NCBI GenBank assembly: GCA_963713815.1
Contig: CAVQNH010000005.1
Coordinates: forward strand, 1 to 64,000
DNA from: RYN-230 sp963713815
GTDB taxonomy: Bacteria > Actinomycetota > Actinomycetes > Streptosporangiales > Streptosporangiaceae
Direction of reading: 5' to 3'
Length of the DNA stretch: 64,000 bases
Position 1 is the stretch's first letter, and each line of letters opens with the position of its first letter. Made by a program: the position numbers and the translations under genes. The notes under the pieces were generated by a model that saw only the letters and a list, made by a program, of their open reading frames with translations, searched no databases and was not told the origin of the DNA. Below are positions 27,558 through 36,412 of the stretch, piece by piece.

Positions 27558-28571
27558 GTGGGAGTGGTGACAGCGGACCTGGTCGGCAGGGCGCGGGCCG
27601 GGGACGGCGACGCGTTCCGGGAGCTGACCGAGCCGTATCGCCGGGAGCTGCAGGTGCACTGCTACCGGATGCTCGGATCCTTCCAGGACGCCGAGGACGC
27701 CCTGCAGGACGCGCTGCTGGATGCCTGGCGGGGCCTCGCAGGGTTCGAGGGACGCGCCTCGATCCGCACCTGGCTCTACCGGATCGCCACCAACCGGTGC
27801 CTCAAGGCGGTTCGCTCGGCGAGCCGGCGCCCGGCCAAGGAGTGGGACATCCCCGGGGCTGAACCGCCCGAGCCGACCCGGCTCGGCGAGGTCGTGTGGC
27901 TCGAGCCCTATCCCGACGCCGTCCTCGAGGGTGCGATCAACGTGGCACCCGGGCCGGAGGCCCGCTACGAGCAGACCGAATCCATCTCCCTGGCCTTCGT
28001 GACCGCCCTTCAGGTCCTGCCGCCCCGCCAGCTCGCGGTGCTCATCCTGCGCGACGTCCTCGGATTCCACGCCAGCGAGGTGGCCGGCATGCTGGACTCG
28101 ACCGTCGAATCGGTGAACAGCGCCCTCAAACGGGCGCGCGCCAGCCTGCAGCGCCAGCGGCCGGCGACCGGCCGTGAACCGCCGCCTGCCGACGGTTCCC
28201 CCTCCGAGGACGCGATCGTGGCCAGGTTCGTCAGCGCGTACGAAGCCGCTGATCTCGACGCGGTGGTGGCTCTTCTGACCGATGACGTCTTCATGTCGAT
28301 GCCGCCCATGCCCCTCGAGTACGAGGGCCGGGACGTGGTGGCCCGCTTCTGCGCCGGCATTTTCGGCTCAGGCCGCAGGTTCGACCTCGTGCCGACGCGG
28401 GCCAACGGCCAGCCGGCGTTCGCGGCCTACCTGAGCGCCCCGGCCGGCATCCGGCGCGGAACCGGCCTGATCGTCCTCACCCTGACCGGTGACCGGATCT
28501 GCGCCATGACCCGCTTCGAAACCAGCGTGTTCCCGTGGTTCGGGATGCCCCGATCGCTCCCGAGCCGGTAG
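27558..28571 (+). CDS. Two-domain ECF sigma factor with C-terminal SnoaL-like domain (SigG/SigJ type)
   Basis: 337 residues, GTG 27558 with GGTGGAG upstream. Region 2: DAFRELTEPYRRELQVHCYR, DAEDALQDALLDAWRGL, IRTWLYRIATNRCLKAVRS. Region 4: TALQVLPPRQLAVLILRDVL then GFHASEVAGMLDSTVESVNS. Residues about 225-335 are an NTF2/SnoaL-like domain (FVSAYEAADLDAVVALLTDD, ILTLTGDRICAMTRF-like end) which in this ECF group takes the place of an anti-sigma factor in controlling activity. There is no separate anti-sigma gene next to it, as expected. Confidence 0.9.
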   Translation: MGVVTADLVGRARAGDGDAFRELTEPYRRELQVHCYRMLGSFQDAEDALQDALLDAWRGLAGFEGRASIRTWLYRIATNRCLKAVRSASRRPAKEWDIPGAEPPEPTRLGEVVWLEPYPDAVLEGAINVAPGPEARYEQTESISLAFVTALQVLPPRQLAVLILRDVLGFHASEVAGMLDSTVESVNSALKRARASLQRQRPATGREPPPADGSPSEDAIVARFVSAYEAADLDAVVALLTDDVFMSMPPMPLEYEGRDVVARFCAGIFGSGRRFDLVPTRANGQPAFAAYLSAPAGIRRGTGLIVLTLTGDRICAMTRFETSVFPWFGMPRSLPSR

Positions 28572-28604
28572 CCAGCTTCCGGACAGCGGGTTTGCGTGTC
28601 CTCG

Positions 28605-29330
28605 TCACCGGGGGAGTGGGCGGCCCTGTGCCCATCCCCGCCGCTGCGCCGCCCAGCGGACCGTAGCCACCGCGATGGCCAGCACCGTGGCGGCGGCCAT
28701 CATGAAGAACCCGCCGGCGATCCACTGGGCCGCGCTGACCGCCAGCGCCACATGCGAGGTATCGGCGGCGTGGTCGTGGATCAGCCCGGCCAGGATGGCC
28801 GCGGCGAGATAGGCCAGCGCGGGCACCGGGATGATCAGGTAGGCCGCCCGGGGATGCACGGCCAGGGCCCCGGCCGCCGTGCCGGCCAGCAGGAAGATGC
28901 CGAGCGACACGCCGGGCTCGCTCCCGGTCACCACCGTGACGAGCAGGCCGGCCAGAGCCCCGCCGATGACCAGCGCAATCCCCAGCCGCCCGGGCCGCGA
29001 GCCCCACCAGCGCTGCGGCCCGGCGGGCGGCACCTGCCCCCCGCGGGATGACCGGCGCGCCCCCGCGGGGCGTCCGCGCGTCCCCGCGGGGCGTCTGCGC
29101 GCCCCCGAATCGCCCCCGCAGCGCCCCCGAATCGCTCCCGCGCGCTCCCGCGTCAGCTCCTGCCGCGCTCCCGTCTCAGCGCCTCCCCGGGCTCCCGCCT
29201 CAGTGCCTCCCCGCGGTTCCGCGCCACGCCTCCGCGTGCCCGGATTGCGCCGCTGTGAACGCGCATTTGGCGCCCGCCCGCCGTCATAGCGCGGACCGGA
29301 ATCCGCGCTGTGCCCCGGTCTATCCAGCAT
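28605..29330 (-). CDS. DUF6542-type membrane protein with disordered Arg/Gly-rich N-terminus
   Basis: 241 residues from ATG 29330 (longer starts exist upstream but overlap the LCP promoter region). Residues 1-110 are low-complexity, basic and Gly/Arg/Thr-rich. Residues about 115-240 form four hydrophobic helices (GRLGIALVIGGALAGLLVTV, GVSLGIFLLAGTAAGALAV, AAYLIIPVPALAYLAAAILA, WIAGGFFMMAAATVLAIAVA) as in DUF6542 proteins. It is divergent from the LCP gene, which supports an envelope role; no catalytic motif. Confidence 0.72.
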   Translation of the reverse strand: MLDRPGHSADSGPRYDGGRAPNARSQRRNPGTRRRGAEPRGGTEAGARGGAETGARQELTRERAGAIRGRCGGDSGARRRPAGTRGRPAGARRSSRGGQVPPAGPQRWWGSRPGRLGIALVIGGALAGLLVTVVTGSEPGVSLGIFLLAGTAAGALAVHPRAAYLIIPVPALAYLAAAILAGLIHDHAADTSHVALAVSAAQWIAGGFFMMAAATVLAIAVATVRWAAQRRGWAQGRPLPR

Positions 29331-29421
29331 CTTTCCCCAAAGGTTTGGGCAGCGTTGTTTTAATGAAGGAAGCGCGGGGGTAACCTCCGCCGCAATGGTA
29401 GCAAGCCATCCCGGGGGGGCG

Positions 29422-31023
29422 ATGCGCAGCAAGGTGCCGTCTCGGCAGGCACCGGATAACCCGGCCCGCGCCTCCCGGCTGGCGCCCGCCCCCGGCGGAC
29501 CCCGGCGCAGGACGCGCGGCGGGCCGGGCGGCCCGGGCACGCCCCCTGGCCCTATGGCCAGGACCTGGTACTTCATCACCTGCGCCCTCGCGGCGCTGGT
29601 CCTGGTGGCCAGTGGCTTTTCCTACCTGGTCATCCGGGACGTGGGCAGCATCGGCGCCTCGCACGCCATCACCAGCGGCCCCTCGGCAGGCGCGCAGAAC
29701 ATCCTGCTGATGGGCCTGGAAAGCCGCCGGGACTGGAACGGGAATATCCTCCCCGCGAGCATCCTGGCAAAGCTGCATGCGGGAAATGCCCAAGCGGTGG
29801 CAAACGGCACCGGCGGAAATGCGACTAACACGCTAATCCTGATCCACATATTCGCCGGCGGCAAGAAAGCGGTCGGCTTCTCGATCCCGCGCGACGACTG
29901 GGTGAATTTCGCCGGCACGGTCGGACCGCAGCAGGTGGGCAAGATCGACCAGGCCTACGGCGTGAGCATGTACTACGAGCAGGCGAAGCTGCGGCAGCAG
30001 AACCCGGCCATGGGGCAGGACCAGCTCGCGTTCCTCGGCAACGAGGCCGGGCGGCGGGCCGCCGTGGCCACGGTCGAGAAGCTCACCGGGATGCACATCG
30101 ACCACTTCGCCGAGGTCAACCTGGACGGGTTCTACGAGCTCGCGAAGGTCGTCGGGGGCGTGGAGGTCTGCCTCAACCACGCGGTCCGTGACCCGAAATC
30201 CGGCGCGCACTTCCACCGGGGGTACCAGCACCTGGACGCCGCGCAGGCCCTGTCGTTCGTCCGCCAGCGCGACGGGCTGCCCAACGGCGACCTGGACCGT
30301 ACCCACCGCCAGCAGGCGTTCATCGACTCGGTGATGCACCAGCTGCGGACCCAGGGAGTGCTCGGCGACCTGACCAAGGTGTCGGCCCTGCTCTCGGTGG
30401 CCAAGCAGTACGTGATCACCGACGCGGGCTGGAACCTGCTCGACTTCGCGTCCCAGATGCGGAGCCTGACCAGCGGGAACCTCGTCTTCCGCACGCTGCC
30501 GATCACGGGCTTCGCGACCATCGACGGCCAGGACGCCAACGTGGTCAGCGTGCCGGCCATCCAGGCCATCGTCCACGCGGTCTTCTTCCCGAAGCCTGTC
30601 CGGCGGCAGGCCCGGCCGCACACGGCCGCGCCGGTCAAGCCCTCGGCCGCCGCCACCACCGTGGACGTGCTCAACGGCGGTCCCACCACCGGCCTGGCCG
30701 CGCGCATCTCGGCCGCGCTGGTCAAGGCCGGCTACCAGGCGGGCACGGTGGGGAACACGCCGTCCCGCACGGCCACCTCGGTCAGCTACGGCCCGGGCGC
30801 CTCGGCGAACGCGGCCGCGCTGGCCCGGATGTTCGGCGTCACCGCGGCGCCGGCCCCGTCCCTCGCGGCCGGGCAGGTCCAGATCCTGCTCGGGGCCGGC
30901 GCCGTGCTGCCCGGCGCCCTGGCCGCCAGCCAGCCGCAGCCCGCCGCGACGATCGTTCCCACCGCCGGGCCGCAGGGCGGTGCGGTGATCGCCCCCAAGG
31001 ACGGTATTCCCTGCGTGAACTGA
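29422..31023 (+). CDS. LytR-CpsA-Psr (LCP) family protein with LytR_C domain
   Basis: 533 residues from ATG 29422 (run of G immediately upstream); ATG 29395 is an alternative. One N-terminal membrane anchor (YFITCALAALVLVASGFSYL) is followed by the LCP core: NILLMGLESRRDW, TNTLILIHIFAGGKKAVGFS then IPRDDWVNF, GKIDQAYG, HFAEVNLDGFYELAKVVGGV, FVRQRDGLPNGDLDRTHRQQ. The conserved Arg/Asp residues bind the polyprenyl pyrophosphate. A C-terminal LytR_C domain (TVDVLNGGPTTGLAARISAA) ends the protein. LCP enzymes attach wall glycopolymers to peptidoglycan outside the membrane. Confidence 0.92.
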   Translation: MRSKVPSRQAPDNPARASRLAPAPGGPRRRTRGGPGGPGTPPGPMARTWYFITCALAALVLVASGFSYLVIRDVGSIGASHAITSGPSAGAQNILLMGLESRRDWNGNILPASILAKLHAGNAQAVANGTGGNATNTLILIHIFAGGKKAVGFSIPRDDWVNFAGTVGPQQVGKIDQAYGVSMYYEQAKLRQQNPAMGQDQLAFLGNEAGRRAAVATVEKLTGMHIDHFAEVNLDGFYELAKVVGGVEVCLNHAVRDPKSGAHFHRGYQHLDAAQALSFVRQRDGLPNGDLDRTHRQQAFIDSVMHQLRTQGVLGDLTKVSALLSVAKQYVITDAGWNLLDFASQMRSLTSGNLVFRTLPITGFATIDGQDANVVSVPAIQAIVHAVFFPKPVRRQARPHTAAPVKPSAAATTVDVLNGGPTTGLAARISAALVKAGYQAGTVGNTPSRTATSVSYGPGASANAAALARMFGVTAAPAPSLAAGQVQILLGAGAVLPGALAASQPQPAATIVPTAGPQGGAVIAPKDGIPCVN

Positions 31024-31181
31024 CCGGCGGCCAGGCCGGGCCGCCGGACTCAGGCGTCCAGGCCGGGTTCCCGGGCGGCGAACATGCCGCTGGATCCGGG
31101 CATTGGATCCGGCGGCGGTGACGGGGCGCGGACGGCCCCCGGCTAGCTGTCCATCTATTCGCTGTGGCATGCCGCCCGGGG

Positions 31182-32003
31182 TCAGTCTTTCCGGGCCACC
31201 CCGCCCAGGATCGTCATGAAATCGCTCGTGTTCGTGACCGGGTCGTCCTCCGGCCGCCAGGCCCAGATATCGGTCAGGCCGGGCTCGACCAGCGTCCAGT
31301 CGCCGAAGAACCTGCTGATCTCGTCGCGGGTGCGGGCGGGCACGGTCACCAGTGCCCTGTTGGCGTCCACCAGCTCGCGGGCGGTGTCGCTCCGGCGTTC
31401 CGTCCCGACCACGTGGGCCTGCGATACGTCGGCATGGGAAATGAGCAGGTAGCTGCCCGGGGCCATGGCCTCGCGCAGCCTGGCCACGGCCCCGGCCGGA
31501 TCGGCCTCGTCGGGGATGAGGTGCAGGACGGCCAGGAGAAGCACGCCGACCGGCTGGCTGAAGTCGATCAGCCGGCGAACCTCCGGAGCGCCCAGGATGT
31601 CGTCCGGGCGGCAGATGTCGGCCCGGACGGCCGCGGTCTGGGTGCCGGACAGCAGCGCCCTGGCATGGGCCACGACCACCGGATCGTTGTCCGCGTACAC
31701 GACGCGTGAGTCCGCGTTGACGTGCTGCGCGACCTCATGCACGTTCCGGTTGGTGGGCAGCCCGGAGCCGATGTCCAGGAATTGCGTGACTCCCTCACGG
31801 GCGCAGAAACCGACCGCCCGCTGGAGGAAGCCACGATTCTCGCGGGCCAGCCACGGGAGCTGCGGGATAGCCTGCGCCATCCGGTCCGCGGCTTCCCGGT
31901 CGGCCGCGAAATTGTCCTTGCCACCCAGCCAGTAGTCGTACATCCGGGCGATATTCGGGACCGACGTGTCGAATTCCGGTGCCCGTCGGCTGGCCTCCCC
32001 CAT
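31182..32003 (-). CDS. SAM-dependent methyltransferase (DUF574/Methyltransf_19)
   Basis: 273 residues. FDTSVPNIARMYDYWLGGKD then NFAADREAADRM is the signature opening of the actinobacterial DUF574 family. FLDIGSGLPTNRNVHEVAQ binds SAM; YADNDPVVVAHARALL and LLLAVLHLIPDEADP follow. The ATG at 32003 has no clear ribosome site but a TAGGGT hexamer sits 7 nt upstream, compatible with a leaderless transcript. The family is numerous in Streptomyces-type genomes; substrates are mostly unknown. Confidence 0.9.
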   Translation of the reverse strand: MGEASRRAPEFDTSVPNIARMYDYWLGGKDNFAADREAADRMAQAIPQLPWLARENRGFLQRAVGFCAREGVTQFLDIGSGLPTNRNVHEVAQHVNADSRVVYADNDPVVVAHARALLSGTQTAAVRADICRPDDILGAPEVRRLIDFSQPVGVLLLAVLHLIPDEADPAGAVARLREAMAPGSYLLISHADVSQAHVVGTERRSDTARELVDANRALVTVPARTRDEISRFFGDWTLVEPGLTDIWAWRPEDDPVTNTSDFMTILGGVARKD

Positions 32004-32102
32004 GCGCAGACCCTAGCGCATTTCCGGTACGCCGCTCATATGCCGAAACGGCCAGGCGTACAGTCCTGCTGACGCAGTTGCCCCAGCCCAGATCGAGGTG
32101 CT

Positions 32103-32522
32103 ATGACCACGGCCCGGCGTACGCTCGCGCCCTTGCGCCCAGCGGCCCGCCTGCTCACCGGATCCACGTACGCGCTGCTCGGCTTCGACGCCCTGCGGGC
32201 GCCCGGCGGGCGCGTCGACCTGGCCGCACCGCTGCTGGCCTCGATCCGCGCGAAGGTGCCGCTGCCCGCCGACGACGAGGTGGTGGTGCGGGGGAACGCC
32301 GCCGTGCAGGTGGTGGCGGGCACGCTGCTGGCCCTGGGCCGGGCCCCGCGGCTGTCCGCCCTGGCCCTGGCCGGCTCGCTGATCCCCACCACCCTGGCCG
32401 GGCACGCGTACTGGGCTATCGAGGACCCGGCCGAACGCAAGATCCAGCGGATTCAGTTCCACAAGAACATGGCCATGATCGGCGGCCTCCTGCTGGCCGT
32501 GCTCGACGACCCCAAGGCCTAG
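32103..32522 (+). CDS. DoxX-family membrane protein
   Basis: 139 residues, ATG 32103 after GAGGTG. ARLLTGSTYALLGFDALRAP, VRGNAAVQVVAGTLLALGRA, LSALALAGSLIPTTLAGHAY then WAIEDPAERKIQRIQFHKNM, AMIGGLLLAVLDD: the DoxX four-helix pattern with the conserved FxKNMAMIGGLL end. DoxX proteins are small integral membrane proteins, sometimes linked to redox homeostasis. It is divergent from the methyltransferase. Confidence 0.88.
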   Translation: MTTARRTLAPLRPAARLLTGSTYALLGFDALRAPGGRVDLAAPLLASIRAKVPLPADDEVVVRGNAAVQVVAGTLLALGRAPRLSALALAGSLIPTTLAGHAYWAIEDPAERKIQRIQFHKNMAMIGGLLLAVLDDPKA

Positions 32523-32562
32523 CGCGGCCGGCCTCCGCGCCCGTTCATTCCGGCCCTGCCGC

Positions 32563-32640
32563 GTCAGGATGTACCTGACTTGTCAGCCCGCTCCTGACGC
32601 GATACCGTGGCTCCCGAGCCTGTCAGGGAAGTCCTGACAG
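32563..32640. promoter_or_regulatory. Three-copy operator array GTCAG(G/C)-N5-CCTGAC
   Basis: GTCAGG-ATGTA-CCTGAC (32563-32579), GTCAGC-CCGCT-CCTGAC (32582-32598) and GTCAGG-GAAGT-CCTGAC (32622-32638, extendable to an 8-bp arm) are three 17-bp inverted repeats with identical spacer length, starting 19 and 40 bp apart. They end 20 nt before the ATG of the ClpX-type zinc-finger gene. Repeated fixed-spacing dyads of this kind are hard to explain except as a binding array. Confidence 0.65.
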
Positions 32641-32659
32641 CATCGGGACGGGAAGCGTT

Positions 32660-33049
32660 ATGACCAGCGATACGGCACCGGGCACGGCGGCGCTCGAGGT
32701 GAACTGCTCGTTCTGCGCCAAGCCCAGCTCCGCGGTCGCGAAGGTGATCGCAGGCCCCGGCGTCTACATCTGCAACGAGTGCGTCCAGCTGTGCAACGAC
32801 ATCCTCGTGCAGGAGCAGCGGGCGTCATCCCCGCCGGGGACCCAGCTGCCCGCCCGCGAGGAGGCGATGACCGACGAGGAGATCCTGTCCCTGCTGCCGC
32901 GGATCGCCTCGGTCAGCGCGCAGACCGACGCCAGCCTGCAGCGGCTGGTCACCGTGCTCCGCGGCCGGGGGGTGACCTGGGCCCGCATCGGCGCCGCGCT
33001 GCAGATCACCAGGCAGTCCGCGTGGGAGCGGTTCTCTGGCGAGGAGTAG
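32660..33049 (+). CDS. ClpX-type C4 zinc-finger protein with C-terminal HTH-like segment
   Basis: 129 residues, ATG 32660 after GGGAAG. The N-terminal zinc finger has Cys16, Cys19, Cys38 and Cys41 in the ClpX pattern (CSFCAKPSSAVAKVIAGPG then YICNECVQLCNDIL). There is no AAA+ domain. The C-terminal 50 residues (LQRLVTVLRGRGVTWARIGA then ALQITRQSAWERF) read as a helix-turn-helix of the type found in small actinobacterial regulators. So the protein may be a DNA-binding regulator using a ClpX-like dimerisation finger, possibly acting on its own upstream repeat array. Confidence 0.82.
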   Translation: MTSDTAPGTAALEVNCSFCAKPSSAVAKVIAGPGVYICNECVQLCNDILVQEQRASSPPGTQLPAREEAMTDEEILSLLPRIASVSAQTDASLQRLVTVLRGRGVTWARIGAALQITRQSAWERFSGEE

Positions 33050-33133
33050 CCCGCGCCCGCGTGCCGCGGGCCAGCCAGCCTGGTCCCGCCCCGGCGGCCG
33101 GCGGTACCGGTCCCGGGGCCCGCGCAGCAGAGG

Positions 33134-35430
33134 TCAGAGCGCCTCGAAGAGAATGACGACGGCCGCGAGGGCCCGCTGCGCCGGGATGGCCAGGCCGATG
33201 GAGGCCAGTGCCCGGCCGGACACCTCGGCGCCGGTGATCCGGTTGTCACCGAGGTCGGCCCGGCGGGCTGGCCGCTCGCCCGGGGTCACGTCGGTGATCC
33301 GGTAGCGCCGTCCCGGGTCGACCCCGGGGACCCGGAGGGCGGCCGGCTGATCGCTGCGGGGCTCGTCCAGCTGCACGTAGCACATGAGGGCCGCGGACTG
33401 GTCCGCGGCCACGACGCCGTACATCCACGCGGTGTCGTCCGGGGTGTCGAGCCGGACCACGCGGCCGCCGTGAATCAGCCCGCGATGGTCCTTGTACAGC
33501 CGGATCCAGGCCGCGAGCTCATCCAGCTCCTCCGGGCCGGCCTGGGTGATGTCCCACTCGATGCCCAGGTGCCCGAACAGGGCCGTGGCACAGCGCAGCG
33601 ACAGCGGCATGTACCGGCCGGTCTGGTGCGAGAACGGCGCGGACACGTGCGCGCCCAGGTACTCCGGCGGCACCAGCTGCCCGGTCCACCGCTGGATCGG
33701 CTGCCGGGCGAGCGCGTCGGTCATGTCGGAGGCCCAGACCCGCTGGACCCGGCCCAGCATGGCCAGGTCGATCCGCCCGCCGCCTGCCGCGCACGATTCC
33801 CACTCGACGGCCGGGTGCCGCTCCCGGAGCCGGTCGAGCAGCGCGTAGACGGCCAGTGCCTGGTCGTGCGCGGCCGGGGCACCGTCCCGCGGAGCAGATC
33901 CCGCATCGATGAGGTCCCGGTTGCAGTCCCATTTGACGTAGGAGACCGGGTATTCCGAGAGCAGGCTGCTGATCCTGCCGAAGAGGTACGCGGAGACTTC
34001 CGGCCGGGTCAGGTCCAGCACGAGCTGATGGCGTTGCAGCGGCGGTACCCGCTGCCCGGTGGACAGGATCCAGTCCGGGTGGGCCCGGTACAGGTCGGAG
34101 TCCGGGTTTACCATCTCGGGCTCGATCCACAGGCCGAACTCCATGCCGCGGTCCCGCACGTAGTCCACCAGCCGGTGCAGCCCGCCGGGCCACACCGCCT
34201 CGTCGACCTGCCAGTCGCCCAGCCCCGCCCGGTCGCTGCGCCGGGCGGTGAACCAGCCGTCGTCCAGGACGTACCGTTCCACGCCGATGCGGGCGGCGGC
34301 GTCCGCGAGGGCCGCCAGCGTGTCGAACTCGTGCCGGAAGTACACCGCTTCCCACACGTTGAGGGTGACCGGGCGCGGGGAGCGCGGATGGGCGGGCTGG
34401 GCGCGCAGGTACCGGTGGAACTGCGCGGCCAGGCCGTCCAGCCCGTCCTGGCTCGCGGTGAGGTAGACCCAGGGCGTGGCGTAGGACTCGCCGCGGGCCA
34501 GGCTGATCTCCCCCGGAAGCAGCAACTCCCCGCCGCCGATCGTCGTCAGGCCCGGCAGCATCCGCCCCGCGGGCGCGGCCGGGCCGCCCGTGCGCCATGC
34601 CCAGTCCGGAGGGCACCCGTTCGACCCGGTGCACCGTGTTACCGCTCCACGCCACGTGCACCCCGAACACCTCGCCGTGGCCGAACCCGAAGCCGGGTAC
34701 GCCCGCGACCACGACCGTGGCCGAGTCGTGCCCGGTGTGGCCGCGGCGGCCCTCGCGCAGCCACAGCCCGTCGCCGAGCCGGTGCCGCTGCGGGATACGC
34801 TCGGCGGTCTGCCGCCCGGTGAAGTCCAGGACCTCGCCGGCCCGGCCGGGCAGCGGGAAGACCACCTCCAGGCTGTCCACCACATACGGCTGGCGGCCGG
34901 TATTGGTCACCGTGTGCCGGACCCGGATCGCCCCGCCGGGGACCGCCTCGGCCTCGGTCACCAGGCGCAGGCCGGCGATGGCTGTCCTCGGCCTCGATCA
35001 GCGTCCGCCGCTCACCGGGCTCCCACCGGACCGGCTGGAACCGCGGCGACCAGTCGCGACCGGCGGCGGGATGGCCGCCCGGGTCCAGCCGGTGCCCGGA
35101 CAGTCCCGGCCGGCCGAACCAGCCCTCACCGTGCTGGGGCAGCAGCGGGCCGGGGCGGGCCGCCCGCAGCAGGGCCGCGGCGTCGCCCGGCTCCAGCCCG
35201 CCGCCGGGCACCGGGCCGGCCCACACCGCGGGCAGCGCCCCCGCTTGCGGGAACAGGATCAGCCCGGTCCCGGACGTGACGTCCGGATCCGCGACCAGCC
35301 ACGGTCCCGGGTTCCCGGCCGGTCCGGTCCCGCCTGCCGGATCCCCGCCCCGGGGCACCCTGCCCCGCCGCACGCCATCCCCGGCCACCCCATCCCCGGG
35401 GAGGGCCTGAACATCATCACCGGCGGTCAC
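33134..35430 (-). pseudogene. GH36 alpha-galactosidase, two frameshifts
   Basis: About 765 codons from GTG 35430 (GGAG 5 nt upstream). The N-terminal beta-sandwich (GWFGRPGLSGHRLDP, RDWSPRFQPVRWEPGERRTL) slips near 34980 (resumes AIAGLRLVTEAEAVPGGA) and near 34600 (resumes WRTGGPAAPAGRMLPGLTTI). The catalytic barrel is intact: RYVLDDGWF, YVKWDCNRDLIDAG (nucleophile Asp in KWD), ESCAAGGGRIDLAML, VWASDMTDALARQPIQRW (acid/base Asp). It hydrolyses terminal alpha-galactosides such as raffinose or melibiose. Both slips are single bases in GC runs, so an intact gene with sequence errors is possible. Confidence 0.82.
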
Positions 35431-35521
35431 TCAGGCTCCGATCTCCGGCCGGGCCGGACGGTTCGTTAGGGAAAGCCCGGGGCCGGGCCATCTGGGGCTG
35501 GCTGCCTGGTCCGGCGTCAGC

Positions 35522-36193
35522 TCAGCCGTTGGTCAGGTACGAGACCACGAGGTCACCGAGCATCAGGCGCTGGGCTGCCCGCCGGGCCGGATCGGTCAGG
35601 TCCCGGCCGAACAGGGCGCTGAACGTGTACCGGTTGGCGATCCTGAATACGCAGAACGAGCTGATCAGCATGTGGACGTCCAGTGCATCCACCGGCGCGG
35701 TGAAGACCCCGTCGGCCCGGCCCGCATCCAGGATCCGGGAGATCATCTCGATCGTCGGCGCGCGCAGTTCGTGCAGGGTGGGCAGGGTGGCGAGGTGGAC
35801 CGCCTCGTGAACGTTCTCGATGCTCACCAGGCGGATGAAGTCCGGGTGCGCGTCATGGTGGTCGAACGTGAGCTCGGCCAGGCGGCGGATCGCCGCGACC
35901 GGTTCCAGCCGCTCGACATCGATGGCCAGTTCGGCGTCGCGGATCTGTGAGTACGCCTGCTCCAGCACCGCCACGTACAGCTGTTCCTTGCCGCCGAAGT
36001 AGTAGTAGATCATCCGCTTGGTCGTGCTGGTCCGTGCGGCGATCTCGTCAACCCGTGCTCCCGCGTAGCCCTGCCGCGCGAATTCCGCGGCCGCGATGCG
36101 CAGGATCTCGGCCCGGGTGCGGTCCTTGTCGCGCAGGCGCTCGCCGTGACCCGGCTTGCTCGTGGCGGTCCCCTTGCTGGCGGCTTGGGTCAA
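35522..36193 (-). CDS. TetR-family regulator, divergent from the qsu-type operon
   Basis: 223 residues. HTH: RAEILRIAAAEFARQGYAGA then RVDEIAARTSTTKRMIYYYF. The large ligand domain includes ELTFDHHDAHPDFIRLVSIE and LHELRAPTIEMISRILDAGR. It is transcribed away from the quinate/shikimate-type dehydrogenase, and the shared gap contains TCTAGT-N6-ATTAGA. It is therefore the likely repressor of that operon, with shikimate, quinate or a breakdown product as inducer (inference). The GH36 gene lies 92 bp downstream on the same strand and could be cotranscribed. Confidence 0.88.
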   Translation of the reverse strand: MTQAASKGTATSKPGHGERLRDKDRTRAEILRIAAAEFARQGYAGARVDEIAARTSTTKRMIYYYFGGKEQLYVAVLEQAYSQIRDAELAIDVERLEPVAAIRRLAELTFDHHDAHPDFIRLVSIENVHEAVHLATLPTLHELRAPTIEMISRILDAGRADGVFTAPVDALDVHMLISSFCVFRIANRYTFSALFGRDLTDPARRAAQRLMLGDLVVSYLTNG

Positions 36194-36317
36194 GACGGGC
36201 TCCCGATCAGCTGGACTGGCCGTTGTTTGCGGCCGCGCTCAAGCCTAAGCGCGCGTGCCCGGGGCCGACATGACGTGGGGCCTTCCCTTCGCCCGGGCCG
36301 CGCCCTACTATTAACCC

Positions 36318-36335
36318 TCTAGTTCGTACATTAGA
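36318..36335. promoter_or_regulatory. Candidate TetR operator
   Basis: TCTAGT-TCGTAC-ATTAGA: 6-bp arms with one mismatch around a 6-bp spacer, in an AT-rich patch that also has TATTAA at 36309-36314. It lies between the divergent TetR gene and the dehydrogenase gene. Confidence 0.45.
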
Positions 36336-36412
36336 TGACCTGGAGGGCATGCGTTGACCCGGTGTCACGACGGGACGGTCAGGGGCCAGGGCGGCCGGCG
36401 CCGGGGCGCCCC

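Noticed and set aside
29040..29180. Tandem GC-rich repeats (CCCCGAATCGC-type) as a possible regulatory array
   Set aside because: They encode the disordered Arg/Gly-rich N-terminus of the DUF6542 protein; irregular unit length and no dyad symmetry.
29833..31170. Minus-strand 445-codon frame opposite the LCP gene
   Set aside because: Shadow of LCP coding sequence; composition and lack of motifs argue against coding.
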